DNA of 64,000 bases from assembly GCA_031549415.1 (NCBI GenBank), contig JAVBPU010000009.1:1-64000 (forward strand), written 5' to 3'. How positions within the stretch are numbered: the stretch's first letter is position 1; each line of letters starts with the position of its first letter. This DNA comes from Limiplasma sp031549415 (GTDB lineage Bacteria > Bacillota > Clostridia > Christensenellales > Aristaeellaceae). Under the pieces are notes generated by a model. That model saw only the letters and a program-made list of their open reading frames with translations. It did not search any database and was not told where the DNA came from. Shown piece by piece: positions 48,291 to 57,070 of the stretch. The position numbers were made by a program, and so were the translations under genes.

Positions 48291-49064
48291 ATGAAAAAAT
48301 GGTTGTGCGCGATACTCACCCTGATGATGCTCGGCGGTATGGCCTTGGCGGAAGGGGCTGTGCAGTTGGACGAGACCCTCACCTATACCCTGGATGCGTC
48401 CACCAACACCCTCAGCCTGGAGCTGGCGGAAAACCCCACCACTGGGTTTTCCTGGACGTTTACGGTTTCACAGGAAGGGCTTTTGCAAGCGGCAAAGGAC
48501 GAATTTCAGGCGGCGGACGCCCAGCAGGACAGGGTGGGGGTGGGCGGCAAGCGCCTGCTGGCGTGGACAAAGGCCGAGAATGCCCCGGATGGAGAGCTGA
48601 CCCTATCGCTGGTGTATAGCCAGCCCTGGGAAGGGGTTCCGGCCCTGGGCTATGATATGACCCTGGCCATTACAGGCGGCGCGCTGAGCGTGGTGGACGT
48701 GCAGCCCCTGGAAACCAGCGCCGTGGCCTATGAGCTGGCGGAGGACGGGTCCAGCCTTATGATCGTGCTGGACAGCAACCCTACCACCGGCTACACCTGG
48801 AGCTACAAGGCTTCCGCCGAAGGCTTGCTGACGGAGACCTCCAACAGCTATGAGCCCTTTGAAGAGGAAGAGGGCCTGGTGGGCGGAGGCGGCGCACAGC
48901 TGTATGTGTTTGAACCGGCGAAGGGCGCCAGCGGGACCGTGACCCTCACCTTTACGGAGGGCCGTTCCTGGGAGACGGAGGTTTTGCAAACCTATGAAAT
49001 GGACATTGCCTTTGGCCCGGAGGGAGCCATGACGGTGACCCGGATGGAGAAGGTGGAGAAGTAA
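48291..49064 (+). CDS. Secreted protein with two chagasin-type (I42) inhibitor domains
   Basis: A 257-residue exported protein. Residues 1-21 are a signal peptide (MKKWLCAILTLMMLGGMALAE). Two domains of about 110 residues follow. Each carries the inhibitor loop: NPTTGFSW near residue 47 and NPTTGYTW near 163, and the later loop regions VGVGGKRLLAW and VGGGGAQLYVF. These are the loops with which chagasin-like proteins block papain-type cysteine peptidases. Its target is unknown. AAGGAGAG lies before the ATG. It is divergent from the ABC exporter operon. Confidence 0.83.
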   Translation: MKKWLCAILTLMMLGGMALAEGAVQLDETLTYTLDASTNTLSLELAENPTTGFSWTFTVSQEGLLQAAKDEFQAADAQQDRVGVGGKRLLAWTKAENAPDGELTLSLVYSQPWEGVPALGYDMTLAITGGALSVVDVQPLETSAVAYELAEDGSSLMIVLDSNPTTGYTWSYKASAEGLLTETSNSYEPFEEEEGLVGGGGAQLYVFEPAKGASGTVTLTFTEGRSWETEVLQTYEMDIAFGPEGAMTVTRMEKVEK

Positions 49065-49114
49065 TACTATTATCCAGTCAAAAACGCGATGCAATTTGCG
49101 AGGATTTTTGTTGG

Positions 49115-49175
49115 CCCACAAGGAGCAGGAGCGAGGCGTAGCCAGCAGCTACGCCTCGCTCCTGCTCCTTGTGGG
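49115..49175. repeat. 28-bp perfect hairpin with 5-nt loop
   Basis: CCCACAAGGAGCAGGAGCGA... at 49115-49142 is exactly complementary to 49148-49175; loop CAGCA. It lies between two converging genes. There is no T run directly after either arm, so it is not a standard terminator. The flank GCAATTTGCGAGGATTTTTG resembles the inner part of the 160-nt palindrome at 23.4 kb (GGATTTGCGAGAGATTTTTC). Confidence 0.9.
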
Positions 49176-49279
49176 AGCCGCTGCAGGGTCTCCAAGGGAT
49201 GGGGCGTGTTGCCGCAGCCTCCTTTGTGATAGCCCGGCTTCGCGATTCTCTGCCCTCCGCCCCATGGAAGCATCAGGCA

Positions 49280-51445
49280 TTATGAACCCGCCTTGCGATA
49301 CAGCGCCCGGTATTGGGACGGGGTCATGTTTTCGGACTGCTTGAATTGCCGCAAAAAGGTGGAGATGTTCACATAGCCACAGGCCGAGGCGATGTCCTGA
49401 AAAGTATGGTCCGTTTTGCGCATCAGCTCTTTGCTCTTGTTTACGCGAAGCTCCAGGATATAGCTGGAAACATTGGTATTTTGCATTTTTTTAAAAAAGT
49501 GACTCAGGTTGGAAATGGACATGTGATAGGAAGCAGCCAGTGATTTGACGGAAAAGTCCGCATCTAAAAAGTGCGCCTGGATGTGCTCTTTCATTTTATC
49601 CAGCAGTTGCGCCCGCTCATCAGTTGCAACGGGCATGGGGGGGAGAGTCCCCTCATGGAACACGAGGACGATATCCGCAATCAGAGCATCCAAAATGCCT
49701 TTCACATCTTCAATAGAGGTAAAGTGGTTGATGTTGGAGATAGGGAGGTTTTGAAAAGCTGTACTGGAATAGTTCATCTCATCAATGGCTTTCAACGTCG
49801 TATTTACAATGTCATACATCAAACAAGTGGCGAAAAAAAGGTTGTTTCCGCTGGTGATGATCTTCATCAGTTGGGCCAGGGACGCCTGCACCGTTGCTTC
49901 TTTGCGGGTCAGCAATGCATCGTAATACTGGGACAGACGATCGGAGGGGTAGGACAGATACCCGATGGGGCTGTTAAGCATCTGAAAATCGATAACGGCG
50001 TTTTCGCCCCGCACAAATCGGTTGCTGATGGCTACCTTCGCTTCGTTGATGGTGCGCGCCGTATCAGAAAAGGGCGCCATCGTTCCAATGCCGATGGCAA
50101 CATCCGCTTCTGCGATTTGTTCCAGCTGCTCCTTTGCCAGGAGTAGGCCCTGAAGGCAGACTTGGAGATTCTTTTTCTCTCCCGCCAACAGTACAAATAG
50201 GGTATCCTCCACCAGGCACCGGAGCGCTATCACGGAGGTGGCCTCCGCCAGCAGCTTATCAAGCAAGCGGACCGGCATCTGCCGCCGGTCGTTGTCATAC
50301 GCCACATCCGCCGGGCGGGCAATCTTCAGCAATAGCGCCTGGCAGAAATCCTCAGGCTTGGCTATGCCCACCTGCCGAAAATCATCCCATAGCGCCTTTT
50401 TATCGCTATATCCCCCCTGGTACAGTTGTAAGGCAACCCGCTCGGGGAACAGATGCCGGTTCTTTCGGGACCAGCGCAGGGCCATCAAAATGAAAAAAAA
50501 GGCGAGAAGCCCCATGAGGCAAAGAAAAAAAGTCAAATACTGGTCAATGCCCGCAATGCCAAAGGCCTCCGTCCGGGGGACGGCCAGCGCATAATAGAGG
50601 GCGCTTTTATCGGAGCTTTTCACAAAGGTTTCATAGGCCTGTCCCTCGATCTGAAGGGTAAAGACATTGGTATCCACCTGGCCGATATCTGAAAGCGCCG
50701 CCAACCATTCTGTGCCGGAGGGATTGCCGGTTAAATACAGGGGCCGATTGTCCGTATCCAGCAACATAATCATAGAGCCTGGGCTGGGCAGATACCGGTT
50801 GAGCAGGTTTTGCAGCTTGTCGGTCACCACGTGGATCACCAGCGCGTACTCCGGTCTGTCCGCGTGCAGGGTATAGGTGACCACGTGGGTCAAAACAGCC
50901 GGCTTGCCTTCCTCCACCACCTGCGCGGGAATCCAAAAATTGCGCTGATCCAGCAGAAAAAAATCCGCATAATCCTCGTCGGTGATGCCGTAGCCCCTGT
51001 TAAATAGGGAAAAGTCTTTAAAATGATAGGGTTTACCGACCGTATATACGGTTTGGATGTCTTTGTTGACATAAAACGCGTTGCTAATAAGGTCGGTACA
51101 GGTCACATAATTGTTCAGCGCGCGGGAGATGGCCAAAAAACTCCCGTATTTGGTGACGATTTTGCTAGTGGAAAAATCGGCGGAATCCAGCATGGACATA
51201 GCGTTCAGATTCATGTCCGCGATGAGGATGTCCAGCGCGTTGCCGGCATTATCAATGGAATCAGAGCAGCTTTTCCGGAAGTTTGTTTGCAGCCGAGCAA
51301 AACAGAGGCCAACCACAACCCCTGTAATCACAATCATAAGCAAAAACAAGAGCGTCAATCGGGCCACAGAAGAAAGATGCTTGATGCGTTGCAGCAACTT
51401 ATTGGACTTCCTTTCATTGGGATGGGAGGTAACGGGGCATTTCAT
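49280..51445 (-). CDS. Membrane-sensor AraC-family regulator
   Basis: A 721-residue one-component regulator. Helix 1 (about 28-50, LTLLFLLMIVITGVVVGLCFA) and helix 2 (about 285-305, FFLCLMGLLAFFFILMALRW) enclose an extracellular sensor of about 230 residues, similar to cache-type sensors of YesN/LplR-like proteins. A cytosolic linker follows. Residues about 615-718 are the AraC DNA-binding domain, with SVKSLAASYHMSISNLSHFFKK and FQDIASACGYVNISTFLRQFKQ as the two helix-turn-helix units. ATG at 51445 lacks a good ribosome site; a TTG at 51397 has AAAGGAAG upstream and is an alternative. It is divergent from the carbohydrate operon and is its likely activator. Confidence 0.86.
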   Translation of the reverse strand: MKCPVTSHPNERKSNKLLQRIKHLSSVARLTLLFLLMIVITGVVVGLCFARLQTNFRKSCSDSIDNAGNALDILIADMNLNAMSMLDSADFSTSKIVTKYGSFLAISRALNNYVTCTDLISNAFYVNKDIQTVYTVGKPYHFKDFSLFNRGYGITDEDYADFFLLDQRNFWIPAQVVEEGKPAVLTHVVTYTLHADRPEYALVIHVVTDKLQNLLNRYLPSPGSMIMLLDTDNRPLYLTGNPSGTEWLAALSDIGQVDTNVFTLQIEGQAYETFVKSSDKSALYYALAVPRTEAFGIAGIDQYLTFFLCLMGLLAFFFILMALRWSRKNRHLFPERVALQLYQGGYSDKKALWDDFRQVGIAKPEDFCQALLLKIARPADVAYDNDRRQMPVRLLDKLLAEATSVIALRCLVEDTLFVLLAGEKKNLQVCLQGLLLAKEQLEQIAEADVAIGIGTMAPFSDTARTINEAKVAISNRFVRGENAVIDFQMLNSPIGYLSYPSDRLSQYYDALLTRKEATVQASLAQLMKIITSGNNLFFATCLMYDIVNTTLKAIDEMNYSSTAFQNLPISNINHFTSIEDVKGILDALIADIVLVFHEGTLPPMPVATDERAQLLDKMKEHIQAHFLDADFSVKSLAASYHMSISNLSHFFKKMQNTNVSSYILELRVNKSKELMRKTDHTFQDIASACGYVNISTFLRQFKQSENMTPSQYRALYRKAGS

Positions 51446-51590
51446 TATGCTTTTGCTCTGCTCAGCTCTGCATTCAGCATAGCATAAACCGCTGGGAAAG
51501 AAAAGGCAGATTGAGGACCAAATACTTCCTTCAAGCTTTCTTCTGTCTATAGGCTGTAGACGTTGTAAGGCCTGGCTCTCCCGGCATTCA

Positions 51591-51666
51591 ACAAATGCGC
51601 AACCGGGACAGGCTTATACAAATGCTGCGCAGTCGTCAACAGATCACCAGCGGTTTCAACAAATGC
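51591..51666. promoter_or_regulatory. Three ACAAATGC copies, putative AraC-type operator
   Basis: ACAAATGC occurs at 51591-51598, 51618-51625 and 51659-51666, all in the same orientation, in the region between the AraC regulator and the carbohydrate operon. The first and third are TTCAACAAATGC. The third lies just before the -35 position of the likely promoter (TATACT at 51693), as expected for an AraC-type activator. Confidence 0.5.
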
Positions 51667-51692
51667 CACTGTCCTTTTTCCGTTGCCTCCCC

Positions 51693-51698
51693 TATACT
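51693..51698 (+). promoter_or_regulatory. Likely -10 box of the carbohydrate operon
   Basis: TATACT at 51693-51698 with no recognisable -35 box 17 bases upstream (TGTCCT). A weak -35 fits dependence on an activator. The leader to the ATG at 51836 would be about 130 nt. Confidence 0.4.
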
Positions 51699-51835
51699 TG
51701 GGGTACAAAGCAACGCACCATGAGGCGGGAGAAAGGAGCGCAGTGGAAAAGGGGCCGCCTCTCCCAGGACAGGGCTTCATTGACTGGTCAAAGCCAAGAC
51801 CACATCATGCTGAAAATGAAAGGAGATCTCACCCT

Positions 51836-53134
51836 ATGAAAAAGATTCTCAGTGCTATAGTATCCTGCATTTTGCTTGTGACTCTCTTGGTGGGCGGAAG
51901 TGCCGCCTTGGCAGAGAGCAAAACCGTTCATCTTCAGATGCTCTGCGCGGCTGAAGAAGCGAAGGCCCTCCCGGCTCTGATGGAAATTTTCAACAAAACG
52001 TACCCGGACGTCACCATCGAACCCCTTGTGGCTGCCACCCCGGACCAATACAATTCCATCATGGCCGCAAAGATCGCCTCGAAGGATGTGCCGGATTTGC
52101 TGATGTACCAGGCCAGTTCGGTCACCGCGATGTACGCGGCGCAAGGCATCATCACGGATTTGACGGACACAGGGTTCGTCGACAGGATTTCGGCCGGCGA
52201 CCGCCGCCGTTATTCCTATAAGGACCGGGTGTTCTCCATCCCCATGAGCCTGGGTGTTGCGGGGATCATCGTCAACGTCGACATGATGAAGAAATATGGC
52301 GTGGAAGACGTCCCCAAGAATCAGCCCCAGTTTATTGAAGCCTGCAAAAAGTTCCAGGAAGCAGGCATGGAAAGCCCCATTGTTATTGGCGGAAAAGAGC
52401 TTTCCCCCGCCTCTCAATACATATACCAGTCTATCTACCTTCGGATTTACGGCAGCAACCCAAATTGGTACATTGATGTGCTGGAAGGGAAAAACAGCTG
52501 GGACGGCGCTGAAATGCAAAGCATTTTTGATGGCTATGCCGAGCTTCTCCCCTTCATGAACAAGGACGCCTTGGGCTTGGACTTCAATGGCGCGATCCGC
52601 CGCCTGGCCACAGGGGAGGGAGTGTACCTTATCAACAATGCGAGTGGTCTGGCCTACCTTCGCGAGGCGAACCCAGACACGGAGTACATGGTCATCCCGC
52701 CCCCGTGGACCATGGGACCTGACGATGACACACTTGCTAATTCTGATTATGACTCTGCGGTTTCCATCTCCTCCTCCACAGAATATCCTGAAGAATGCCT
52801 CGCGTTCGTCGATTTCCTTACCAGCAAGGAAGGCGCGGCTATTTTCAACAACGCGACGGTCACGTATCCCTCTGTGCTTGGCGCCAATGTGGACCTGGAC
52901 CCCGCCCTAAGTTACTGCTTTGAAAACTACATCAATCAGAAGAAGGCTATTGGCTTCTTCTCCCGGCAGTGGGTTCCCGGTACCCAGGACATCATGAAAA
53001 AGTCCACCCAGGATTGGCTGGGGGGGATGGACAAGGCGCAGGCTCTGAAACAGATCGAAGACGAGCATAAACGCTTGATGGAGATCAACGGAGACTATGT
53101 GAGGGATTTCCTGGCGGATAATCCCCGCCAATAA
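51836..53134 (+). CDS. ABC transporter sugar-binding protein
   Basis: A 432-residue extracellular solute-binding protein of family 1. Residues 1-26 are a signal peptide (MKKILSAIVSCILLVTLLVG...ALA-ES). No lipobox cysteine follows the hydrophobic core, unlike most Gram-positive binding proteins. The mature protein begins VHLQMLCAAEEAKALPALMEIFNKTYPDVTIEP, typical of oligosaccharide binders, with later KIASKDVPDLLMYQ and VSISSSTEYPEECLAFVDFLTSKEG. The ligand is unknown. ATG at 51836 has AAAGGAG upstream; the frame is open before it but that part has no signal peptide. It is the first gene of the carbohydrate operon. Confidence 0.92.
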   Translation: MKKILSAIVSCILLVTLLVGGSAALAESKTVHLQMLCAAEEAKALPALMEIFNKTYPDVTIEPLVAATPDQYNSIMAAKIASKDVPDLLMYQASSVTAMYAAQGIITDLTDTGFVDRISAGDRRRYSYKDRVFSIPMSLGVAGIIVNVDMMKKYGVEDVPKNQPQFIEACKKFQEAGMESPIVIGGKELSPASQYIYQSIYLRIYGSNPNWYIDVLEGKNSWDGAEMQSIFDGYAELLPFMNKDALGLDFNGAIRRLATGEGVYLINNASGLAYLREANPDTEYMVIPPPWTMGPDDDTLANSDYDSAVSISSSTEYPEECLAFVDFLTSKEGAAIFNNATVTYPSVLGANVDLDPALSYCFENYINQKKAIGFFSRQWVPGTQDIMKKSTQDWLGGMDKAQALKQIEDEHKRLMEINGDYVRDFLADNPRQ

Positions 53135-53145
53135 GGAGGCTTTCC

Positions 53146-53176
53146 GGGAGAGGCGGGCATTCCGCCCGCTTCTCCC
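53146..53176 (+). promoter_or_regulatory. Intercistronic hairpin after the binding-protein gene
   Basis: A 13-bp stem (53146-53158 with 53164-53176, one G-T pair), loop ATTCC, no T run. Hairpins between binding-protein and permease genes commonly stabilise the upstream message and give more binding protein than permease. Confidence 0.65.
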
Positions 53177-53222
53177 ATCCACGGCTGGCTTCGGAGTTTG
53201 ATCAGAAGAGAGGCGGAAGGAC

Positions 53223-54152
53223 ATGATGACAGCCCGACACGGTGACAGGCCGTACCTTGATATGCGAGAGCGGCTGTCTTGCTTTTCTCGGCGCCACACG
53301 GTCTATCTTTTGATGCTGCTGCCTGCGGTCATCCTCTATGTGATTTTTGTGGTTTACCCTCTTTTGGGCGGCTTTTACTACAGCCTGACCAACTGGACAG
53401 GCATCGACACCCGGCTCAGCTTTGTGGGGCTGCTCAACTATATCAAGGTCTTTACGGAGGCCCGTTCCCTGGAACCCCTTCGCAACACCTTTGTATACGC
53501 CTTTATCACCACGGTGATGGTGAATCTGGTGGCACTGTTCATCGCAGTGGGATTGGATGCCAAGCTCAAATTCAAAAACACCATGCGCTCCCTGATCTAC
53601 ATCCCTAATGTGCTTAGTTCCCTGGTTGTGGGCTTTGTATGGAGTTTCATTTTCACCGAGCCCGTTGCTGCCCTGGGCAAATCCCTCGGCATTCCGCTGT
53701 TGGCTTACAATGTACTGGGTTCCCGCTACTCCCTGTACGCTATTTCCTTCGTCACCATCTGGCAGACCTCTGGCTGGTACATGGTGGTGTATTTGGCGGG
53801 GCTGCAAACCATTGACCAAAACCTCTACGAGGCGGCGGTGATGGATGGCGCAGGGGCGTGGAGACGGTTTTTGCACATTACGATACCAGGGATGATCCCC
53901 GCGTTCACGGTGAACATCGTCATTGCCATGCTGCGCACCTTTAAGCAGTTCGACCTGATCTTCGCCATGACGGGAGGCGGCCCGGGCAACGCCAGCGAGA
54001 CCATCTCCCTGATGATTTATAAGGAATCCTTTACAAATTATAACGCAGGGTATGCTTCCGCCATGGGCGTGGTGCTGTTCCTGATCATCGTGGTGCTGTC
54101 GCTGATTCAACTGTCCATCTTTCGTAAAGCGGAGGATAACATGAATGAATAA
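53223..54152 (+). CDS. Sugar ABC transporter permease (MalF/UgpA type)
   Basis: A 309-residue permease with six helices, the first at about 27-50 (VYLLMLLPAVILYVIFVVYPLLGG). The ATPase-contact EAA loop is YEAAVMDGAGAWRRFLHITIP near residue 205. The GGGPGNASET segment near 257 is typical of carbohydrate uptake type 1. GGAAGG precedes the ATG. Its last 8 bases overlap the start of the second permease. Confidence 0.94.
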   Translation: MMTARHGDRPYLDMRERLSCFSRRHTVYLLMLLPAVILYVIFVVYPLLGGFYYSLTNWTGIDTRLSFVGLLNYIKVFTEARSLEPLRNTFVYAFITTVMVNLVALFIAVGLDAKLKFKNTMRSLIYIPNVLSSLVVGFVWSFIFTEPVAALGKSLGIPLLAYNVLGSRYSLYAISFVTIWQTSGWYMVVYLAGLQTIDQNLYEAAVMDGAGAWRRFLHITIPGMIPAFTVNIVIAMLRTFKQFDLIFAMTGGGPGNASETISLMIYKESFTNYNAGYASAMGVVLFLIIVVLSLIQLSIFRKAEDNMNE

Positions 54153-55008
54153 ACGCCTGAAGCGTCTCAGCCCCGGCGGGTCGTCCAAAATGAGCCATGG
54201 ACAGTGGGTCATCCAAGCGCTGATGTTTCTGGTGGTCCTGCTGTTTCTGTTTCCGTTTTACATTGTGCTCTCGGTCTCTCTCAAATCCTCCCGGCAGGCG
54301 CTGATGGACCCCAGCGGATTCCCCACCAGCATTCATCCGGAAAACTTTGTGAAAGCCTTCACTATGATGCGCTTCCCCACGGTCTTTACCAACAGCCTTC
54401 TCATCACCATCCTGGGGGTGGCGGGCATCTTCCTGTTGTCAGCTTGCGCGTCCTTTGCTTTGGCCAAAGCCAAGGGAAAGGGGTATCAATGGATGTATCT
54501 GGCCTTTGTCTGCGGCATCATGGTGCCCTTCCATACCACCCTGGTACCCTTGGTAAAAACAATTGCGGACTTGAACCTGCTCAACTCCCAGCTCGGGCTG
54601 GTGTTGGTTTATTGGGGCCGTTCCATTCCCTTTGCAATCTTCTTATACACGGGCTTTATTCGCGGCATTTCCAACCAAATTCTTGAGGCGGGCGAGATCG
54701 ATGGCGCCAAACCCTTCCGGCTGTTTTGGTCCATCGTGCTGCCGCTGCTCAGGCCCATCACCGCAACGGTTTTCATCCTCAACGCCCTGGATTTGTGGAA
54801 TGATTTTCTGCTGCCTCTGCTGGTTCTTTCGGACTATAGAAAGCAGACCATCCCCCTGTCCCAATACCTCTTTTATGGCACCTATGGTACCCAGTGGCAG
54901 CTGGCCTTCTCCAGCTATGTAATCGCTATGATGCCCATCGTGCTCCTGTACGTGGTCATGCAAAAGCACATCGTCAAGGGCGTGGCAGCCGGCGCGCTGA
55001 AAGGATAA
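54145..55008 (+). CDS. Sugar ABC transporter permease (MalG/UgpE type)
   Basis: A 287-residue permease with six helices, first at about 22-45 (LMFLVVLLFLFPFYIVLSVSL). The EAA loop is LEAGEIDGAKPFRLFWSIVLPLL near residue 182. It forms the heterodimeric channel with the preceding permease, whose gene it overlaps by 8 bases. No ATP-binding protein gene is found in the operon, so a shared MsmK-like ATPase encoded elsewhere is expected. Confidence 0.94.
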   Translation: MNKRLKRLSPGGSSKMSHGQWVIQALMFLVVLLFLFPFYIVLSVSLKSSRQALMDPSGFPTSIHPENFVKAFTMMRFPTVFTNSLLITILGVAGIFLLSACASFALAKAKGKGYQWMYLAFVCGIMVPFHTTLVPLVKTIADLNLLNSQLGLVLVYWGRSIPFAIFLYTGFIRGISNQILEAGEIDGAKPFRLFWSIVLPLLRPITATVFILNALDLWNDFLLPLLVLSDYRKQTIPLSQYLFYGTYGTQWQLAFSSYVIAMMPIVLLYVVMQKHIVKGVAAGALKG

Positions 55009-55039
55009 TCTGCTGCAAATACAGAAGGAAGGTTTTATC

Positions 55040-57052
55040 ATGTGGTGGAAAGACCCCATAACGGTTATTCAGACAAACCTGCAGATTCGTGACGCGCTCA
55101 AAATCGTGCCTGCGCGGCTTGCCAGGCAGGTCAGGGACATGGGGGCGGACGCCTGGATATTCAATGTGGGCGGCATCTATGCTTGGTATCCCACATCGGT
55201 TCCACATCACCATCAGGGTGCGTTTGTGGAGGACTATCCAACGCTGCTTGACGAAGTGATTGCCGCCTGCCATCAGGAAGGCATGAAGTTCATCGCCCGC
55301 TTTGATTTTGGCACAGCGGTGGATGAGATCTACAACCATCATCCCGAGTGGTTTGTACAGTTGCTGGACCGGCGTACCCCGGTCTTTGGCCCGCACAGAC
55401 CCGGCGGATGGGAATTACTCCATCCCACCTGCATCCGCTCGGGGTACCGAAACGAGGCCGTGGGGATTCCCGTGCTTCAGGAAGCCTTGACTCGCTACGC
55501 TATTGACGGCGTGTTCATCAACGGGCCCGCGCCCAGGGACTGCTGGTGCGAAACCTGCCGCCGGGCTTACCAGGAAAGCTTTGGCGTACCCATGCCGGAT
55601 GCTGGCGCGGAGTTTCATCCCCTTTGGAGAACTTTGCAATACAAATACAGCGTGGACCGCATGCATGGGGCCATCCAGGAAGTGAACCCCGATATTCCCC
55701 TGGTGCTGTATTACATGTACCAACACATCACTGGGGAATGCTTGAATGCGGAGATTATCTGTGAAGAAGCCCGTGATTCTTTGTCCGAAGGCGTATCGGC
55801 CGCATGGCAGCCCCTTGTCCGCATGCAGTTCTGTCAGGCCTTTTCCAAGGAGGCGCCTCCCTGGGGGTTTATCCATTCCGCCCCCGGTCTAGACTGGCGC
55901 CATGTAGGCTTGCCGCCTGCGGAATATCGGTTCTGGCTGAGCCAGATTCCCGCCAGCGGCGCCACGTTGATCCATTCCCTAACCGGCATTCCCGATACCT
56001 TCCTGGACAAGCGCGTTTTTCAAAGCGTCCGCTGGGTCAATGAGCGGACGCGGCAGGTCTATCCCCTGATAAAAGGCAAGCAGCAGGTAGCGGAAGTGGC
56101 CGTCCTGGTGAACGAGGCGCATATGAACCTGGAAGAGACCAACAGCTTTCCTTGGGCCAACGCGCTCATGGATATGCAAGTGCCCTTCACCCCGCTGCTG
56201 GACCAGGATGTGCGGCGGCAGAAGCTGTCTCAGTATCGGCTGGTGGTCGCGCCCTTTGGTTACGTCTATACCCCGGAGAGCCTTTTGGAGGTGGAAGCCT
56301 ATGTGAAAGCGGGGGGCAACCTCCTCCAGGAGGGGTATCTGTGCGAAAAGGACGAGCTGCTGTACGACATGTGCGGACTCCAGCGCTTTGGAAAGCGCGG
56401 CCCCTATTTGGACGGCGCTTACTTCCGTAGCGAACCTGCGGGAAGCCTTCTCAATGCGGGAGGCCTGGAAGACAGTGTGTTCCTCGCCCTGCGAGGGGAG
56501 GTTTTCTATGCGCGGACCACCACCGCCGAAACGCTGGCCACGTTGGTGCCGCCCTATGTGCCTGCCTGCGAGGCCTTTACCCCTCCCGAGCGGGCCAGCA
56601 TGCTAACGGACCATACCGACATTCCCATCTGCACCCAAAACCGCTATGGCCAGGGGCGCGTTGCGGCCTTGACGCTGAACCTGGCGGGGTTGTATGAGGA
56701 GTACCGCCTGGCGGACCACCTGACGGTGCTAAAAAACCTGGTGGTGCACATGTCCGGCGGCCTCCTGTTGCAACTGCCTATGCTGCAAGGCTTGTACGCT
56801 ACGCTGTTTGCTGATGATGCGTCCCTGGTGCTGCACCTCACCAACGGCACAGGAAGAAGGCCCCTAGCCAACGCCACGCCCTTGCACGATTTGGCGGTTT
56901 GCCTGCAAACGGGGCCGGTCCGGCGAGTAGAGGACGTGTTTCACCAACGGGAGATCCCCTTTCGCTGCGATACACAGGGCTGCCATTTTCAGGTGGACAC
57001 GCTGGAGATCTGGAATTGCTACCATATTGAGCTGGGCGCTCCAAAACCATAA
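55040..57052 (+). CDS. Putative glycoside hydrolase, GHL6-like barrel with GATase-like domain
   Basis: A 670-residue cytosolic protein without signal peptide. Residues about 20-345 look like a TIM barrel of the hypothetical glycosyl hydrolase type (GHL6-like): ADAWIFNVGGIYAWYP, GMKFIARFDFG and YAIDGVFINGPAPRDCWCETCRRAYQESFG, where a C-x-x-C follows the strand. Residues about 350-480 resemble the GATase-like trimerisation domain of GH42 beta-galactosidases (YRLVVAPFGYVYTPESLLEVEAYVKAGGNLL). I cannot name the catalytic residues. AAGGAAGG lies upstream of the ATG. It is 31 bases after the permease and is expected to process the imported sugar. Confidence 0.75.
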   Translation: MWWKDPITVIQTNLQIRDALKIVPARLARQVRDMGADAWIFNVGGIYAWYPTSVPHHHQGAFVEDYPTLLDEVIAACHQEGMKFIARFDFGTAVDEIYNHHPEWFVQLLDRRTPVFGPHRPGGWELLHPTCIRSGYRNEAVGIPVLQEALTRYAIDGVFINGPAPRDCWCETCRRAYQESFGVPMPDAGAEFHPLWRTLQYKYSVDRMHGAIQEVNPDIPLVLYYMYQHITGECLNAEIICEEARDSLSEGVSAAWQPLVRMQFCQAFSKEAPPWGFIHSAPGLDWRHVGLPPAEYRFWLSQIPASGATLIHSLTGIPDTFLDKRVFQSVRWVNERTRQVYPLIKGKQQVAEVAVLVNEAHMNLEETNSFPWANALMDMQVPFTPLLDQDVRRQKLSQYRLVVAPFGYVYTPESLLEVEAYVKAGGNLLQEGYLCEKDELLYDMCGLQRFGKRGPYLDGAYFRSEPAGSLLNAGGLEDSVFLALRGEVFYARTTTAETLATLVPPYVPACEAFTPPERASMLTDHTDIPICTQNRYGQGRVAALTLNLAGLYEEYRLADHLTVLKNLVVHMSGGLLLQLPMLQGLYATLFADDASLVLHLTNGTGRRPLANATPLHDLAVCLQTGPVRRVEDVFHQREIPFRCDTQGCHFQVDTLEIWNCYHIELGAPKP

Positions 57053-57070
57053 ACAGGAGGATTGCATAAC

